From: CAYSRJ01 sp964521865
GTDB lineage: Bacteria; Spirochaetota; B62-G9; DRHN01
Direction of reading: 5' to 3'
DNA: 64,000 bases
Assembly (NCBI GenBank): GCA_964521865.1
Contig: CAZFTJ010000005.1
Span: 124,001-188,000, forward strand
Shown here: one piece after another, positions 9,393-17,808 of the stretch
How positions within the stretch are numbered: position 1 is the first letter of the stretch
Layout of the letters: each line of letters starts with the position of its first letter
Translations under genes and position numbers: made by a program
Notes under the pieces: generated by a model
Database searches by the model: none
What the model saw: the letters and a program-made list of their open reading frames with translations, nothing else
What the model was told of the DNA's origin: nothing

Positions 9393-9423
9393 TTATCATA
9401 CTTTATGCTTATGATAAAGTCAA
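9393..9423 (-). promoter_or_regulatory. Sigma-70 promoter with embedded inverted-repeat operator
   Basis: On the minus strand, -35 TTGACT (9418-9423) and -10 TATGAT (9395-9400) are 17 bases apart and point into the symporter gene. Between and over them lies a perfect 8-bp inverted repeat, TTATCATA (9393-9400) and TATGATAA (9410-9417), with a 9-base spacer. This is well placed for a repressor. It also lies about 40 bases before the divergent lipoprotein start. Confidence 0.55.
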
Positions 9424-9452
9424 GAATCCGAAGAGACTGGAAAACAACGACA

Positions 9453-10070
9453 ATGAAAAAAAACACCCCTGTTCCGACTGCCGTGCTGCTTCTGGCGGTT
9501 CTTTCTCTCTTTTCAGGCTGTGCATCGAATAAATACTCTCTCAAAGAGGGAGAGGGATCAAAGGCCGTTTCGCAAGCGTATGATTTTGATGTGGAGATCG
9601 CTTTTCTCGATGCCAAACAGCTCGAACAAAAATACGCAAAAGCCAATAATCCTTTTATAGGCACTCCCGGTTTATACAAAATCATGGCATTCGAAATTAC
9701 CGTGACAAACAATACAAAAAGCAGCGAACACGTTGAAGATGAAGTCGTCATTGCTTTGCAATCCATACGGCTCTTCATATACGGAGCAATGTACGAGCCG
9801 GTAAATCAGTTTGGACTCACCAATTACTGGGAAACGAAGGAAAGACAGAGCAACCTCCGAAGGGGGGACGATTTTTTAAAGCTGAAGAGCGCCGTAAAAA
9901 AACACGCCTTCCCGAACAGCATCGAGCTTGCCTCACAGCACAGTTTTACCGGGGTGCTCGTATTCATTGAGAGAAAAACCATCACCTACGGCGAGGGGAG
10001 CATCCATGTTCCCGTTTTCACACCCGAGGGTGCGCTTATAGGTGTGATAAAAAAAGATTTTCAATTATAG
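9453..10070 (+). CDS. Hypothetical lipoprotein
   Basis: I do not recognise the family. From the ATG at 9453 the 205-residue product has a lipoprotein signal: MKKN, a hydrophobic stretch and the lipobox LFSGC, so it should be lipidated and held in the inner or outer membrane. The mature part is mixed alpha/beta with an immunoglobulin-like strand pattern (for example FEITVTNNT), as in small DUF4352-type surface lipoproteins. No catalytic motif is visible. An in-frame upstream start at 9405 would put a charged extension before the signal peptide, so 9453 is preferred. It lies between a divergent transporter and a convergent barrel gene. Confidence 0.7.
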   Translation: MKKNTPVPTAVLLLAVLSLFSGCASNKYSLKEGEGSKAVSQAYDFDVEIAFLDAKQLEQKYAKANNPFIGTPGLYKIMAFEITVTNNTKSSEHVEDEVVIALQSIRLFIYGAMYEPVNQFGLTNYWETKERQSNLRRGDDFLKLKSAVKKHAFPNSIELASQHSFTGVLVFIERKTITYGEGSIHVPVFTPEGALIGVIKKDFQL

Positions 10071-10194
10071 TCTCAAGTCCCCCCGTCCACACTGTACAAT
10101 CCGCCCTATCCGTGCAAGCTCCGTGCACATAAATAGATTCGGTTCTCCGCCTCATTTAAGATCTGCAATTCCGCATATACAGTCCCTTCGACGC

Positions 10195-10226
10195 AAAAAA
10201 CCCCCTCATTGCGAGGGGGTTTTTTT
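10195..10226. terminator. Bidirectional intrinsic terminator
   Basis: A perfect 7-bp stem CCCCCTC (10201-10207) / GAGGGGG (10213-10219) with a 5-base loop is flanked by six A on the left and seven T on the right. It can stop both the plus-strand lipoprotein transcript and the minus-strand barrel transcript. Confidence 0.92.
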
Positions 10227-10255
10227 ACTCTTTCCTGCATTACATCATTTGAACA

Positions 10256-11308
10256 TTAGAAATCAATGTCGGCATTCATGTATATTCCGCCGTCAGGACC
10301 ACCGACTGCAGGACCGTAGTAGTATCCGTTGCCATCCGTAATTACGTAACCGAGTCTCCATGTGGCGGCACCCGCTTTGGCATAGACGCTGATATCGGCG
10401 CCCTGGAAGGTGTCTGCCGTTCCATCGAGGTCCATACCGACGGCAACCGTTGCACCGTAGGTGTCTGTGAGCATTGCATCGACATCGATACCGAGCTGAT
10501 CGACCGTATCGACATCATCACCGTTGAGCGACACGCCGATCGTCGCAGGGCTGTATACAACGCTTGCGCCCACACCGTATGCCCAGGTTTCATTGAATGT
10601 ATCGTACTTGAAACCTGCTGCAACGCTCAGCATTCCGTTGACGAGGTCTGTGGCTTTTGCGTCAATACCGAAGTTGCCCTTGTAGTCTGCATTGTCCTGT
10701 ACAAGGTAGAACGCCTCAACAGAGGCAGGACCTACTTCAGGAGCAAGGACGAGAACACCGATATCGTTGAGGTCCTCGGAACCTTCGCCGAAACCGAGGG
10801 CGAAATCGACCGTGACCATATCGGTACCAACCTCGAACTTCCACGCAAGCGGATCGATCCATGAACGCACTTTTGTCCGCTCATAGGCATGCCCGGTAAC
10901 CTCGTATTTCCTCGAATAGAGGCTTGTCAGACCTGCGGTATTCTTGAGACCGACAGGAAGACCGAGAGCAGAGCCGAAATCCGTTTCCAACTGGAAGTAC
11001 GGAACCTTGAAGAATGCGCCCTGATTAATGGTCACATCACCGGTTACAGGATCAACGGTAAATGTCGCAAGCTCCTGGGTAAACGCTAAGCTTCCTGCGA
11101 GCTCGAAGAGCACTGTGTTGTAGTCATCAACGGCAAGCGAAACATCGGTATACATATTGGAAAACCCGATGGCACCCTTTGGTGCATCAAAAGGCGTCAT
11201 TGCTCCGAATGTAAACTCACCGCTGAAGGTGTCTTCACTTGCAAATGCAGGAATTGCAAATGCAAAAAGCACCGCTGCTGCTGTTAGGATAATTCCTAAT
11301 TTCTTCAT
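10256..11308 (-). CDS. Outer-membrane beta-barrel (porin-like) protein, probably highly expressed
   Basis: The 350-residue protein has a classic signal peptide (Lys-rich start, Ala-rich core, cleavage after AFA near residue 23). The mature chain has alternating strands rich in Gly, Asp, Tyr and aromatics, and it ends in a terminal Phe (NADIDF), the usual recognition signal for outer-membrane insertion. No named porin family is recognised. The ribosome site GAGGAGGAAAAG is strong, there is a good promoter with a long leader, and an efficient terminator follows, all suggesting abundant expression. Many porins of anaerobic diderms look like this; substrate specificity cannot be inferred. Confidence 0.75.
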   Translation of the reverse strand: MKKLGIILTAAAVLFAFAIPAFASEDTFSGEFTFGAMTPFDAPKGAIGFSNMYTDVSLAVDDYNTVLFELAGSLAFTQELATFTVDPVTGDVTINQGAFFKVPYFQLETDFGSALGLPVGLKNTAGLTSLYSRKYEVTGHAYERTKVRSWIDPLAWKFEVGTDMVTVDFALGFGEGSEDLNDIGVLVLAPEVGPASVEAFYLVQDNADYKGNFGIDAKATDLVNGMLSVAAGFKYDTFNETWAYGVGASVVYSPATIGVSLNGDDVDTVDQLGIDVDAMLTDTYGATVAVGMDLDGTADTFQGADISVYAKAGAATWRLGYVITDGNGYYYGPAVGGPDGGIYMNADIDF

Positions 11309-11527
11309 TTTTTACTTTTCCTCCTCACATGAGTGTATTCAAAAGGGCCAACGACCCTTTTATCCAGGTAGACCCCGAATAGTATACGTTGTTGGTACAT
11401 CTTGCGGCTTGCCAGGCCCTCAGGAAATTTGAAGCGTTCCCCCTCCTTTTTCGGGATGCACAGTTCTTTACAAGAACCCAGAACCTGCTACACATCTCTA
11501 TAATAAAACGCCGAAGCGAAGCTTCAA
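11309..11527 (-). promoter_or_regulatory. Promoter and long structured leader of the barrel gene
   Basis: On the minus strand, -35 TTGAAG (11522-11527) and -10 TATTAT (11500-11505) with a 16-base spacer predict transcription from about 11493 and a leader of about 185 bases. The leader has a GTTCTT/AAGAAC hairpin near its 5' end (about 11462-11476). A perfect 7-bp hairpin AAAAGGG (11341-11347) / CCCTTTT (11355-11361) lies close to the ribosome site. I could not match it to a known riboswitch. mRNA stability or sRNA control is plausible. Confidence 0.5.
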
Positions 11528-12089
11528 ACCCCATTCAGCCGGATAATTAGTGAAAGATTATACTTTTTTATGCGAAAATGCAAGTAAATTTTTCCAAAAA
11601 ATTCAAAAAAACCGTTCTAAACAAGCACCACGAAAGAGATATTACGTTCTATGACGACGTATATCGTTACCACGGCAGGAGGAAACGAGCACCTTTAACC
11701 GCACATCGTGCGTATGTCCTCCTTCCGAAACAGTGCGGGGAGATTATCCGGTGTTAAAACCTCCCCGGACAAACCAGCCAAAACCGCGCACAGGTTCTCG
11801 TACATGTACACAGCGCACTCATGTGTATCAACAGTGTCGTCACTTTACTGCGGAAACTTTAACAGCGCATAAAAGACGTGGCAATAATAACACTATTGAA
11901 ATTTCCTGTCAAGAAAAAATCCACTAAGGCGAACTTCGAATTTTTCCTCTTATTTAAAAATGGCCATATCTTCACTGAAAAGACATAATTTCCCCTAAAA
12001 ATATTCACGAAGTTCGCAGCACAGTGTCGATTTTTGTTGTATCATATGATAATTATTTCCAATTTACTTGAAACTCGACATTCGCCCCA
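11528..12089. other. AT-rich intergenic region, no supported gene
   Basis: These 562 bases lie between the 5' side of the barrel gene and the 3' end of the gspC-like gene. They are visibly more AT-rich than the surrounding genes, with A and T tracts around 11560-11620 and 11930-12060. A 7-bp inverted repeat CGGGGAG (11736-11742) / CTCCCCG (11761-11767) with an 18-base loop is present. Short open frames occur but none has a convincing start or composition. It could hold upstream activator sites or a small RNA. Confidence 0.4.
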
Positions 12090-12959
12090 CTATTCTCTAA
12101 TTTCAAAATTATAGGTATATATCTGATTGTTTCGTTCGAGATCGACGCTGATATAGGAATCGTCCTTTATGTTGTCCCAGAGTTTGTACATCTGGTCTAT
12201 CTGCTTCACCTCATGCCCGTTCACCCGACGGATGATATCCCCGCTTCTGCCCCCGAGCTCATACACGATGCTGTTGTTGGGAACGCGTATCAGACGCAGG
12301 CCTTCCATAGCGCCGTTCACCATGTAGGGGCTTATGGCAATCTGCGTCAGTATCTGATTAACCTTGCTGAAAACCTTGTTTTCCACATCGCTTCTGCTCA
12401 GAACCTTTTTTACCTGCTGCGCATTTTCAAACCCGTCCTGCTGCGGCGCCTGCGTATTTCTCATAATCGCCCTTTGCTGCCGGGCCTGCGGGCGCTGGTA
12501 CATGGGAAGCGCGCTCGTATTCAGTCCGTCGCTCATAAGCACTCTGTATTTTTCGATTTTCACGATCTCGTAGTTGTCGATCATGTCCCCCTTCCGGTAC
12601 ACGCCGCTCTGTTTTTCCCTTACCTTTCTGATAAGTGCGATCGACCGGTCGTCCGGGAGAACAATGGTGCCGTTCAGCTCATACTTATTCAGGAGAGGTG
12701 AATCCGTTGCCTCGGCGTTTTCCGATTCGGGCTGTTCGGCTGTTTTTTCCGGTACCGAGAAGAGGGTCGAATTAAACATGCCGATATCGTACGAGTCTTC
12801 CTTCCTCGGCGGAAGGTTCTTTTCCCCGATAGTCATACCGGCCGCCGTCTCCGGCGCACCGGTGAGTCTCTTTTCAATCAGCGCATCGATGAGCTTCGAG
12901 GACTGAAAAAGTATGAGGACCGCGACGCAGATATAGATGACATAGAAAAGTTTTCTCAT
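12090..12959 (-). CDS. gspC: GspC-like type II secretion protein (HR and PDZ domains)
   Basis: The 289-residue protein has a short cytoplasmic start and one transmembrane helix (about residues 4-20). A linker follows, then a homology-region strand domain around 90-150 (ELNGTIVLPDD... through IVKIEKYRVLM) and a C-terminal PDZ domain (about 215-289). This is the GspC/PulC plan: an inner-membrane protein that contacts the secretin GspD and helps recruit substrates. It lies just downstream of the prepilin peptidase gene (18-base gap), away from gspDEF, so the secretion genes are split. GspC sequences diverge strongly, so the assignment rests on architecture and neighbourhood. Confidence 0.75.
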   Translation of the reverse strand: MRKLFYVIYICVAVLILFQSSKLIDALIEKRLTGAPETAAGMTIGEKNLPPRKEDSYDIGMFNSTLFSVPEKTAEQPESENAEATDSPLLNKYELNGTIVLPDDRSIALIRKVREKQSGVYRKGDMIDNYEIVKIEKYRVLMSDGLNTSALPMYQRPQARQQRAIMRNTQAPQQDGFENAQQVKKVLSRSDVENKVFSKVNQILTQIAISPYMVNGAMEGLRLIRVPNNSIVYELGGRSGDIIRRVNGHEVKQIDQMYKLWDNIKDDSYISVDLERNNQIYTYNFEIRE

Positions 12960-12977
12960 TACCGCTCAAATTTAACA

Positions 12978-13730
12978 CTAAAAGAGGAATATTTCAATAC
13001 ACACCCCGACCGCAATAAAGGGGGTCATCGGAAATTTGAAATCTCGTTTCACCTTCCCGGCCCATATCAGCAGCACGCCGGCAGCAATACCCGCAAGCGC
13101 CGAAAAGACGAGGATGCGGATATCTTCTCGAAACGAAAAGTACAGCGCAGCACCCGGGATGATGAACAGGTCTCCGGTGCCCAGGGACATCACTTTTTTT
13201 CGTACATACACGATAAGAGCACTGACCATGAGAAGAACGATCGCTGCGGCAAACCCGTACAGATGCCCTGCCACCCTGCCCGGCGCTATTCCGAACAACA
13301 TAAAAAACAGCACTGCTGCGCCGCCGATGTACACCGCTGCTATATCGCCTGCGGACACTTCGCCGGTATCGATATCCACGAGCGAGAGGTATACGAGGAC
13401 GCTGACCAGATAGATATACATGAAGAATTGAAAAGAAAGCCTGTATAGCACATAGAGCCCTATATACAGAGCGGGTACGATTATTTCGGTACAGAGGTAC
13501 TGTACGGGGATTTTATATCCGCATACACGGCACCTTCCCCCGTACGACAGGTAGCCCAGCACGGGTATAAGCTCAATAATCCCCAGGCGCCTCCCGCAGC
13601 CGGGACAGAAGGAGGGCGGCCTCAGTATCGATAGCCCCCGGCCGAGCCTGTATGAAAGGGTCGTAAGAAAACTTGCGACTGCCGATCCGACAAGGCCGAT
13701 GAAAAGTACCGATAGCGTATCCATTCCCAT
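12978..13730 (-). CDS. gspO: Type IV prepilin peptidase / N-methyltransferase
   Basis: This polytopic aspartic protease cleaves and N-methylates type 4 prepilins and pseudopilins. The N-terminal cytoplasmic methyltransferase region has the tetracysteine pattern CPGC...CRVC with the intervening IELIPVLGYLSYGG motif. The peptidase Asp motifs follow: DIDTGEV and the GxGD element seen as GTGDL. About seven hydrophobic segments fit the family, and 250 residues is normal. Either of two ATGs six bases apart could be used; GAGG in the upstream GAGGCAGGTGA supports them. It precedes gspC in an apparent two-gene unit. Confidence 0.9.
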   Translation of the reverse strand: MGMDTLSVLFIGLVGSAVASFLTTLSYRLGRGLSILRPPSFCPGCGRRLGIIELIPVLGYLSYGGRCRVCGYKIPVQYLCTEIIVPALYIGLYVLYRLSFQFFMYIYLVSVLVYLSLVDIDTGEVSAGDIAAVYIGGAAVLFFMLFGIAPGRVAGHLYGFAAAIVLLMVSALIVYVRKKVMSLGTGDLFIIPGAALYFSFREDIRILVFSALAGIAAGVLLIWAGKVKRDFKFPMTPFIAVGVCIEIFLF

Positions 13731-13790
13731 TCACCTGCCTCTAATCCGGAGCGGAAAAAACACTGTCCGGCGACAGCTTCCTCACGCTTT

Positions 13791-14615
13791 TCAGCGAACA
13801 TGCTCGTAAGCATTTTTGAATATCCGATACCCGTCGCCCCGCTCGTCCTGCGGTGCTCCTTTTGTCGCAACCTTTCTCGTCCAATCGGGGTACTGATACA
13901 GGCTCACTGCAGCTTCGGGATGAGGCATAAGGCCGAAAATACGCCCCGTCGGGTCGCATAAGCCGGCGATGGCATGTTCTGAACCGTTCGGGTTTTCCGG
14001 AAAGTCCATGGTCGGCGCTCCGCTGCTGTCGCTGTACCTCAGCGACACAAGCCTCTGGTTTTCGATCTTCCCGAGCATTTCAGCAGCCGCATACATTCTC
14101 CCCTCACCGTGCCGGACGGGAAGCCGCACAGAGCACAAGCCCCGGGTAAATACACTGCGAGAGCCCCGATCTGCCTCGAGATGTACCCACCTGTCGATGT
14201 AATAGCCCTCCCTGTTAAGGGTGAGAGTCACCTGCTGTTCACCGTATCTGCCGTTTACGGCGGGGATCATGCCGAGACGCACGAGAATTTGAAATCCGTT
14301 GCACACGCCCAGTATGAGCCCACCCTTGTGGGCATACTCAATCAGCACATCCCTGAACCGCTTTTTATTGTCGGAAACGAAAAAACGCAGCTTTGCCGAG
14401 AATGCAACTCCGGCACCCAGATCATCCCCGAAGGAAAACCCGCCGGGCACCACTATGAGGCCGTATTGTCCGAGAAACCCGGCATTGTCAAGCACATCGT
14501 TGATATGAAGCCGCTCGGATTCAAAACCGGCGAGCTCGCATGCACGGGCGCTCTCGTAATCACAGTTGATACCGTAACCGGTCAATACGAGGGCCTTCGG
14601 TCGAATACGCGGCAT
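13791..14615 (-). CDS. purQ: Phosphoribosylformylglycinamidine synthase, glutaminase subunit PurQ
   Basis: PurQ releases ammonia from glutamine for the PurL subunit in step four of purine synthesis. The class I amidotransferase fold is clear: the oxyanion strand VVPGGFSFGDD, nucleophile Cys in GVCNGFQ, and the His-Glu of the triad in the HPEA block near the end. At 274 residues it is somewhat longer than Bacillus PurQ (about 227). The ATG follows a GGGGAGAG ribosome site. It lies 30 bases after purL on the same strand, so both form one transcript. Confidence 0.94.
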   Translation of the reverse strand: MPRIRPKALVLTGYGINCDYESARACELAGFESERLHINDVLDNAGFLGQYGLIVVPGGFSFGDDLGAGVAFSAKLRFFVSDNKKRFRDVLIEYAHKGGLILGVCNGFQILVRLGMIPAVNGRYGEQQVTLTLNREGYYIDRWVHLEADRGSRSVFTRGLCSVRLPVRHGEGRMYAAAEMLGKIENQRLVSLRYSDSSGAPTMDFPENPNGSEHAIAGLCDPTGRIFGLMPHPEAAVSLYQYPDWTRKVATKGAPQDERGDGYRIFKNAYEHVR

Positions 14616-14645
14616 CCTATTCTCTCCCCATACGAAAACACAAAC

Positions 14646-17600
14646 CTAGACTGCGGTGTGTCGTCGGTTCATTCCCAGCACTCCATACAGCGGGCTCCTG
14701 TACGCCTCGGAAAGCGCGCTTACCTTCATCGATGCGATTTTCTTCCCGCCGTTTCGGATGACGAGCCCTTCATCTCCGGTCACCTCCCCGATTCTCGCAC
14801 ACGGCAGATTCACCATGAGAGCCTGAAAGTCTTTTTCATTGTCCTGAGAAACGCTCACCAGGAATCTCCCGGCAGATTCGGAAAAAAGCATCTGTACATC
14901 TGAGAGGGTTTTTGCAGAGCTTTTCGTACGGCGGTCCGTACCGCAGTTTCCCCCGCACCGCACATGCACAAGATCGATATCCGCGCCGAAACCGCCGCCG
15001 ATACAGGATTCGGCAAGCGCAACGGCAAGCCCGCCGTCAGAGAGGTCGTGGCCGCTTGCGACGAGCCTCCTGCATACGGCGATATGGTATGCCCTGTACA
15101 GCTCCATGTTTTTTTCGGGATAGACGACGGGCACTTCGAGCGAATATCCGCCGTACTTCCGATAGAAGGACGATGCGCCCATATGTCTCCCCGTTTCTCC
15201 AAGCAGGTATACCGCATCTCCCTGCGCCTTGAAATCGGACGTCACGCATTTCGTGATATCCGGCACGATACCGAGCGCGGATACGAGCACCGTCGGCAAA
15301 ACGCTTATCTTGTGCCCGGCTACGTCGTAGTCGTTTTTCATACTGTCTTTTCCCGATATGAACGGTGCTTTATAGGCCACGGCGGCGTCATACAGCCCGC
15401 GTGCGGCCCTGACAAGCTGCGCGAGCTTGAACTTTCCGTCCGGCGTCCTGCGGGGATCGTACACCGGGTCCGGCCAGCAGAAATTATCGAGCAGGGCGAT
15501 GCTGTCGGGGTCCGCGCCGACTGCGACCGCATTCCTCAGCGCCTCATCGACCGCATGCGCCGCCATCCGGTAGGTGTCTATTTCCGAATAGAAGGGATTG
15601 ATCCCGACGCTGAGCGCAAACCCGCGATTTGTACCCGAGAGCGGCGCAATAACGCCGCCGTCGGAGGGGCCCGCCTCCCCCGCTCCGATGAGCGGTTTTA
15701 TCACCGTGCCTCCCCCGACCTCATGGTCGTAGCGTCTGACAACCGGCTCCCTGCTGCATATATTCAGATCCGATACCATCTCCAGGATTACGTTGCCGAT
15801 CCGGGTGATTTCCGGTTTCTTTTCGTTGCCTGCAGGCTCCTTCCACTCCGCAGAAAGCGAGAGGGGGATGCTTGAATGCAGAAACTCGAGATCGAGGAGG
15901 CAGACCGTTTTTCCCCCGTACGTCACATGAAAATACCCCGTATCGGTGAACTCTCCGATCACAACGGCCAGAACGTTCCGTCGGGATGCAAGGAATAGAA
16001 ATTCGTCGAGATGCTCTTTCGGCACGGCGACGGTCATCCGCTCCTGCGCCTCCGAGAGGAGTATCTCCCAGGGATCGAGGCCCGGGTATTTCAACGGGGC
16101 TTTCTCCAGCTCGAGCCTGGCCCCGTTGGTGAGCAGGGCCATTTCTCCCACCGATGATGAGAGCCCGCCCGCACCGTTATCCGTAATACCCCGGTACAGC
16201 AGTCCGTCACGCGCCTCAATGAGCATATCGAGCATCTTCTTCTGCGTGATGGGATCGCCGATCTGAACCGCCTGCGAGGGGGACGTCTCCGATAGCCCCT
16301 CGCTTGAAAAGGTAGCGCCGTGAATGCCGTCCTTCCCTATCTTTCCTCCGACCATAACCACCGCATCTCCCGGACGCGCCCGTTTCCTGCTGGTGTCGCG
16401 CCCGCCGATCCGTGCAGGCATTATACCGACCGAACCGCAGAATACGAGAGGCTTTCCGCTGTAGGAATCGTCGAATATGATACTCCCGTTCACCGTGGGT
16501 ATTCCGCATTTGTTTCCACCGTCCTCGATTCCCCTGATCACACCGGCCATAATCCTCTTGGGGTGCATCATTCGAGGGGGGAGCTCGCCCGTCATTTTCG
16601 GATCGCCGAAGCAGAGCACATCGGTATGCGCAATGATTCTCGACCCGAGCCCGGTTCCGGCAGGATCGCGGTCGCAGCCGACTATACCGGTAATCGCTCC
16701 CCCATACGGATCGAGAGCGGAAGGCGAGTTATGGGTTTCTACCTTGAAACAGAGGTAGTAATCGCGGTTGAACCTGACCACCCCGGCATTATCCGTGAAT
16801 ACCGATACGAGAAAATCCTTCTCGACCTTCCTGGTGGCTGCCTGGATATAGGTTTTGAACAGCGAATCGATCCGTTCGACCGCTTCGTTTTCCCTGTACT
16901 CGATGGCTGCATTGAATATCTTATGCTTGCAGTGCTCCGACTGGGTCTGCGCAAAACACTCGAGCTCGACATCGGTCGGATCCGGTCCCAGCCCCACGCT
17001 CCTTCTCCGAGACTGCACATCCTCCCGGTCGAAATAGGCCCTGAAATACTTCATCTCTTCAAGGCTCAGGGACAGAACCCTGTCTGCGGAAAGCTTTTTC
17101 AACGCCCCGTCGGAAACGTGAAGATCGACGATCGAAGTCTGCGGCAGGTGGACATCTACGTACAATCCGGCCCGTGAACGGGGGATTCCCGTTTTTTCCA
17201 GCTCTTCGCAGCTCCTGATATCGATCTCTTCGATCAGGCTGTTGTGGAGCACCTCATCGCCGATTGCACGAACCGCTTTCAGGTCTATGTCGGTATCGAG
17301 CAGATACTGGGTCGATTTGAAGACGCCGTGTCCGTCCTCTGTGCGTGCTCCGAACATCATCCCGAGAACTTCGGCTGCAGTATGCCCGACATTATCGGTC
17401 ACACCCGGCCGGAGGGAAACCTCAACCGCCCAGGAAAACGGCGGCATCCGCAGGGCAATCGGTGAATTCAGCGAATACATCGACGTAAGGGGATCGCAGA
17501 GAACCTCCGCGGCAAATGCAGTGAGCTGTTCGTCGGAAAGATCGGCATGCACGGTGTACACCGAGACAATCCGCACCGCCTTCACCGGGTATCCGAGCGT

Positions 17601-17693
17601 TGAAACGATTTCCCACAGTATGTGCCGTGCGCCTGCGTCTTCGAGCTCGGGTTTGACGGCAATTTCAATGCGGCTCGTGCTCACTGGTTTCAT
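14646..17693 (-). CDS. purL: PurL synthetase subunit with two N-terminal PurS-like domains
   Basis: PurL makes FGAM from FGAR, ATP and ammonia. At 1015 residues the protein is much longer than Bacillus-type PurL (about 740) but lacks the C-terminal glutaminase of the 1300-residue fused type. The extra length is N-terminal: two PurS-like modules, about residues 8-80 and 86-170. The synthetase core follows with HCKH at 254-257, FKVETHNSPSA, the GCDRDPAGTG loop and GKIGKDGIHGATFSSE. PurS, normally a small separate subunit, therefore appears duplicated and fused, leaving only PurQ separate. This layout is known from some Deltaproteobacteria (recalled, not checked). Confidence 0.93.
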   Translation of the reverse strand: MKPVSTSRIEIAVKPELEDAGARHILWEIVSTLGYPVKAVRIVSVYTVHADLSDEQLTAFAAEVLCDPLTSMYSLNSPIALRMPPFSWAVEVSLRPGVTDNVGHTAAEVLGMMFGARTEDGHGVFKSTQYLLDTDIDLKAVRAIGDEVLHNSLIEEIDIRSCEELEKTGIPRSRAGLYVDVHLPQTSIVDLHVSDGALKKLSADRVLSLSLEEMKYFRAYFDREDVQSRRRSVGLGPDPTDVELECFAQTQSEHCKHKIFNAAIEYRENEAVERIDSLFKTYIQAATRKVEKDFLVSVFTDNAGVVRFNRDYYLCFKVETHNSPSALDPYGGAITGIVGCDRDPAGTGLGSRIIAHTDVLCFGDPKMTGELPPRMMHPKRIMAGVIRGIEDGGNKCGIPTVNGSIIFDDSYSGKPLVFCGSVGIMPARIGGRDTSRKRARPGDAVVMVGGKIGKDGIHGATFSSEGLSETSPSQAVQIGDPITQKKMLDMLIEARDGLLYRGITDNGAGGLSSSVGEMALLTNGARLELEKAPLKYPGLDPWEILLSEAQERMTVAVPKEHLDEFLFLASRRNVLAVVIGEFTDTGYFHVTYGGKTVCLLDLEFLHSSIPLSLSAEWKEPAGNEKKPEITRIGNVILEMVSDLNICSREPVVRRYDHEVGGGTVIKPLIGAGEAGPSDGGVIAPLSGTNRGFALSVGINPFYSEIDTYRMAAHAVDEALRNAVAVGADPDSIALLDNFCWPDPVYDPRRTPDGKFKLAQLVRAARGLYDAAVAYKAPFISGKDSMKNDYDVAGHKISVLPTVLVSALGIVPDITKCVTSDFKAQGDAVYLLGETGRHMGASSFYRKYGGYSLEVPVVYPEKNMELYRAYHIAVCRRLVASGHDLSDGGLAVALAESCIGGGFGADIDLVHVRCGGNCGTDRRTKSSAKTLSDVQMLFSESAGRFLVSVSQDNEKDFQALMVNLPCARIGEVTGDEGLVIRNGGKKIASMKVSALSEAYRSPLYGVLGMNRRHTAV

Positions 17694-17808
17694 CCTCGAT
17701 GATACGCCCCCGGGTAATCAATGCGCGGGCTCCTGCACCCGCTCAAGAACCATGCAGGGTTTATGCGATCGTCCATGCCTTATGTATGGGGTCCGAAGCT
17801 TCGCCTGC

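Noticed and set aside
11309..11500. Known riboswitch in the barrel-gene leader
   Set aside because: I compared it with c-di-GMP, TPP, SAM, cobalamin and fluoride consensus motifs from memory and found no match.
11733..11927. 64-codon plus-strand open frame in the AT-rich gap
   Set aside because: No ribosome site, low-complexity content and no recognisable family.
14964..15875. 303-codon open frame antisense to purL
   Set aside because: Arg/His-rich shadow frame with no domain; purL is well supported on the other strand.
16320..17177. 285-codon open frame antisense to purL
   Set aside because: Same reason: composition of an antisense shadow, no motifs.
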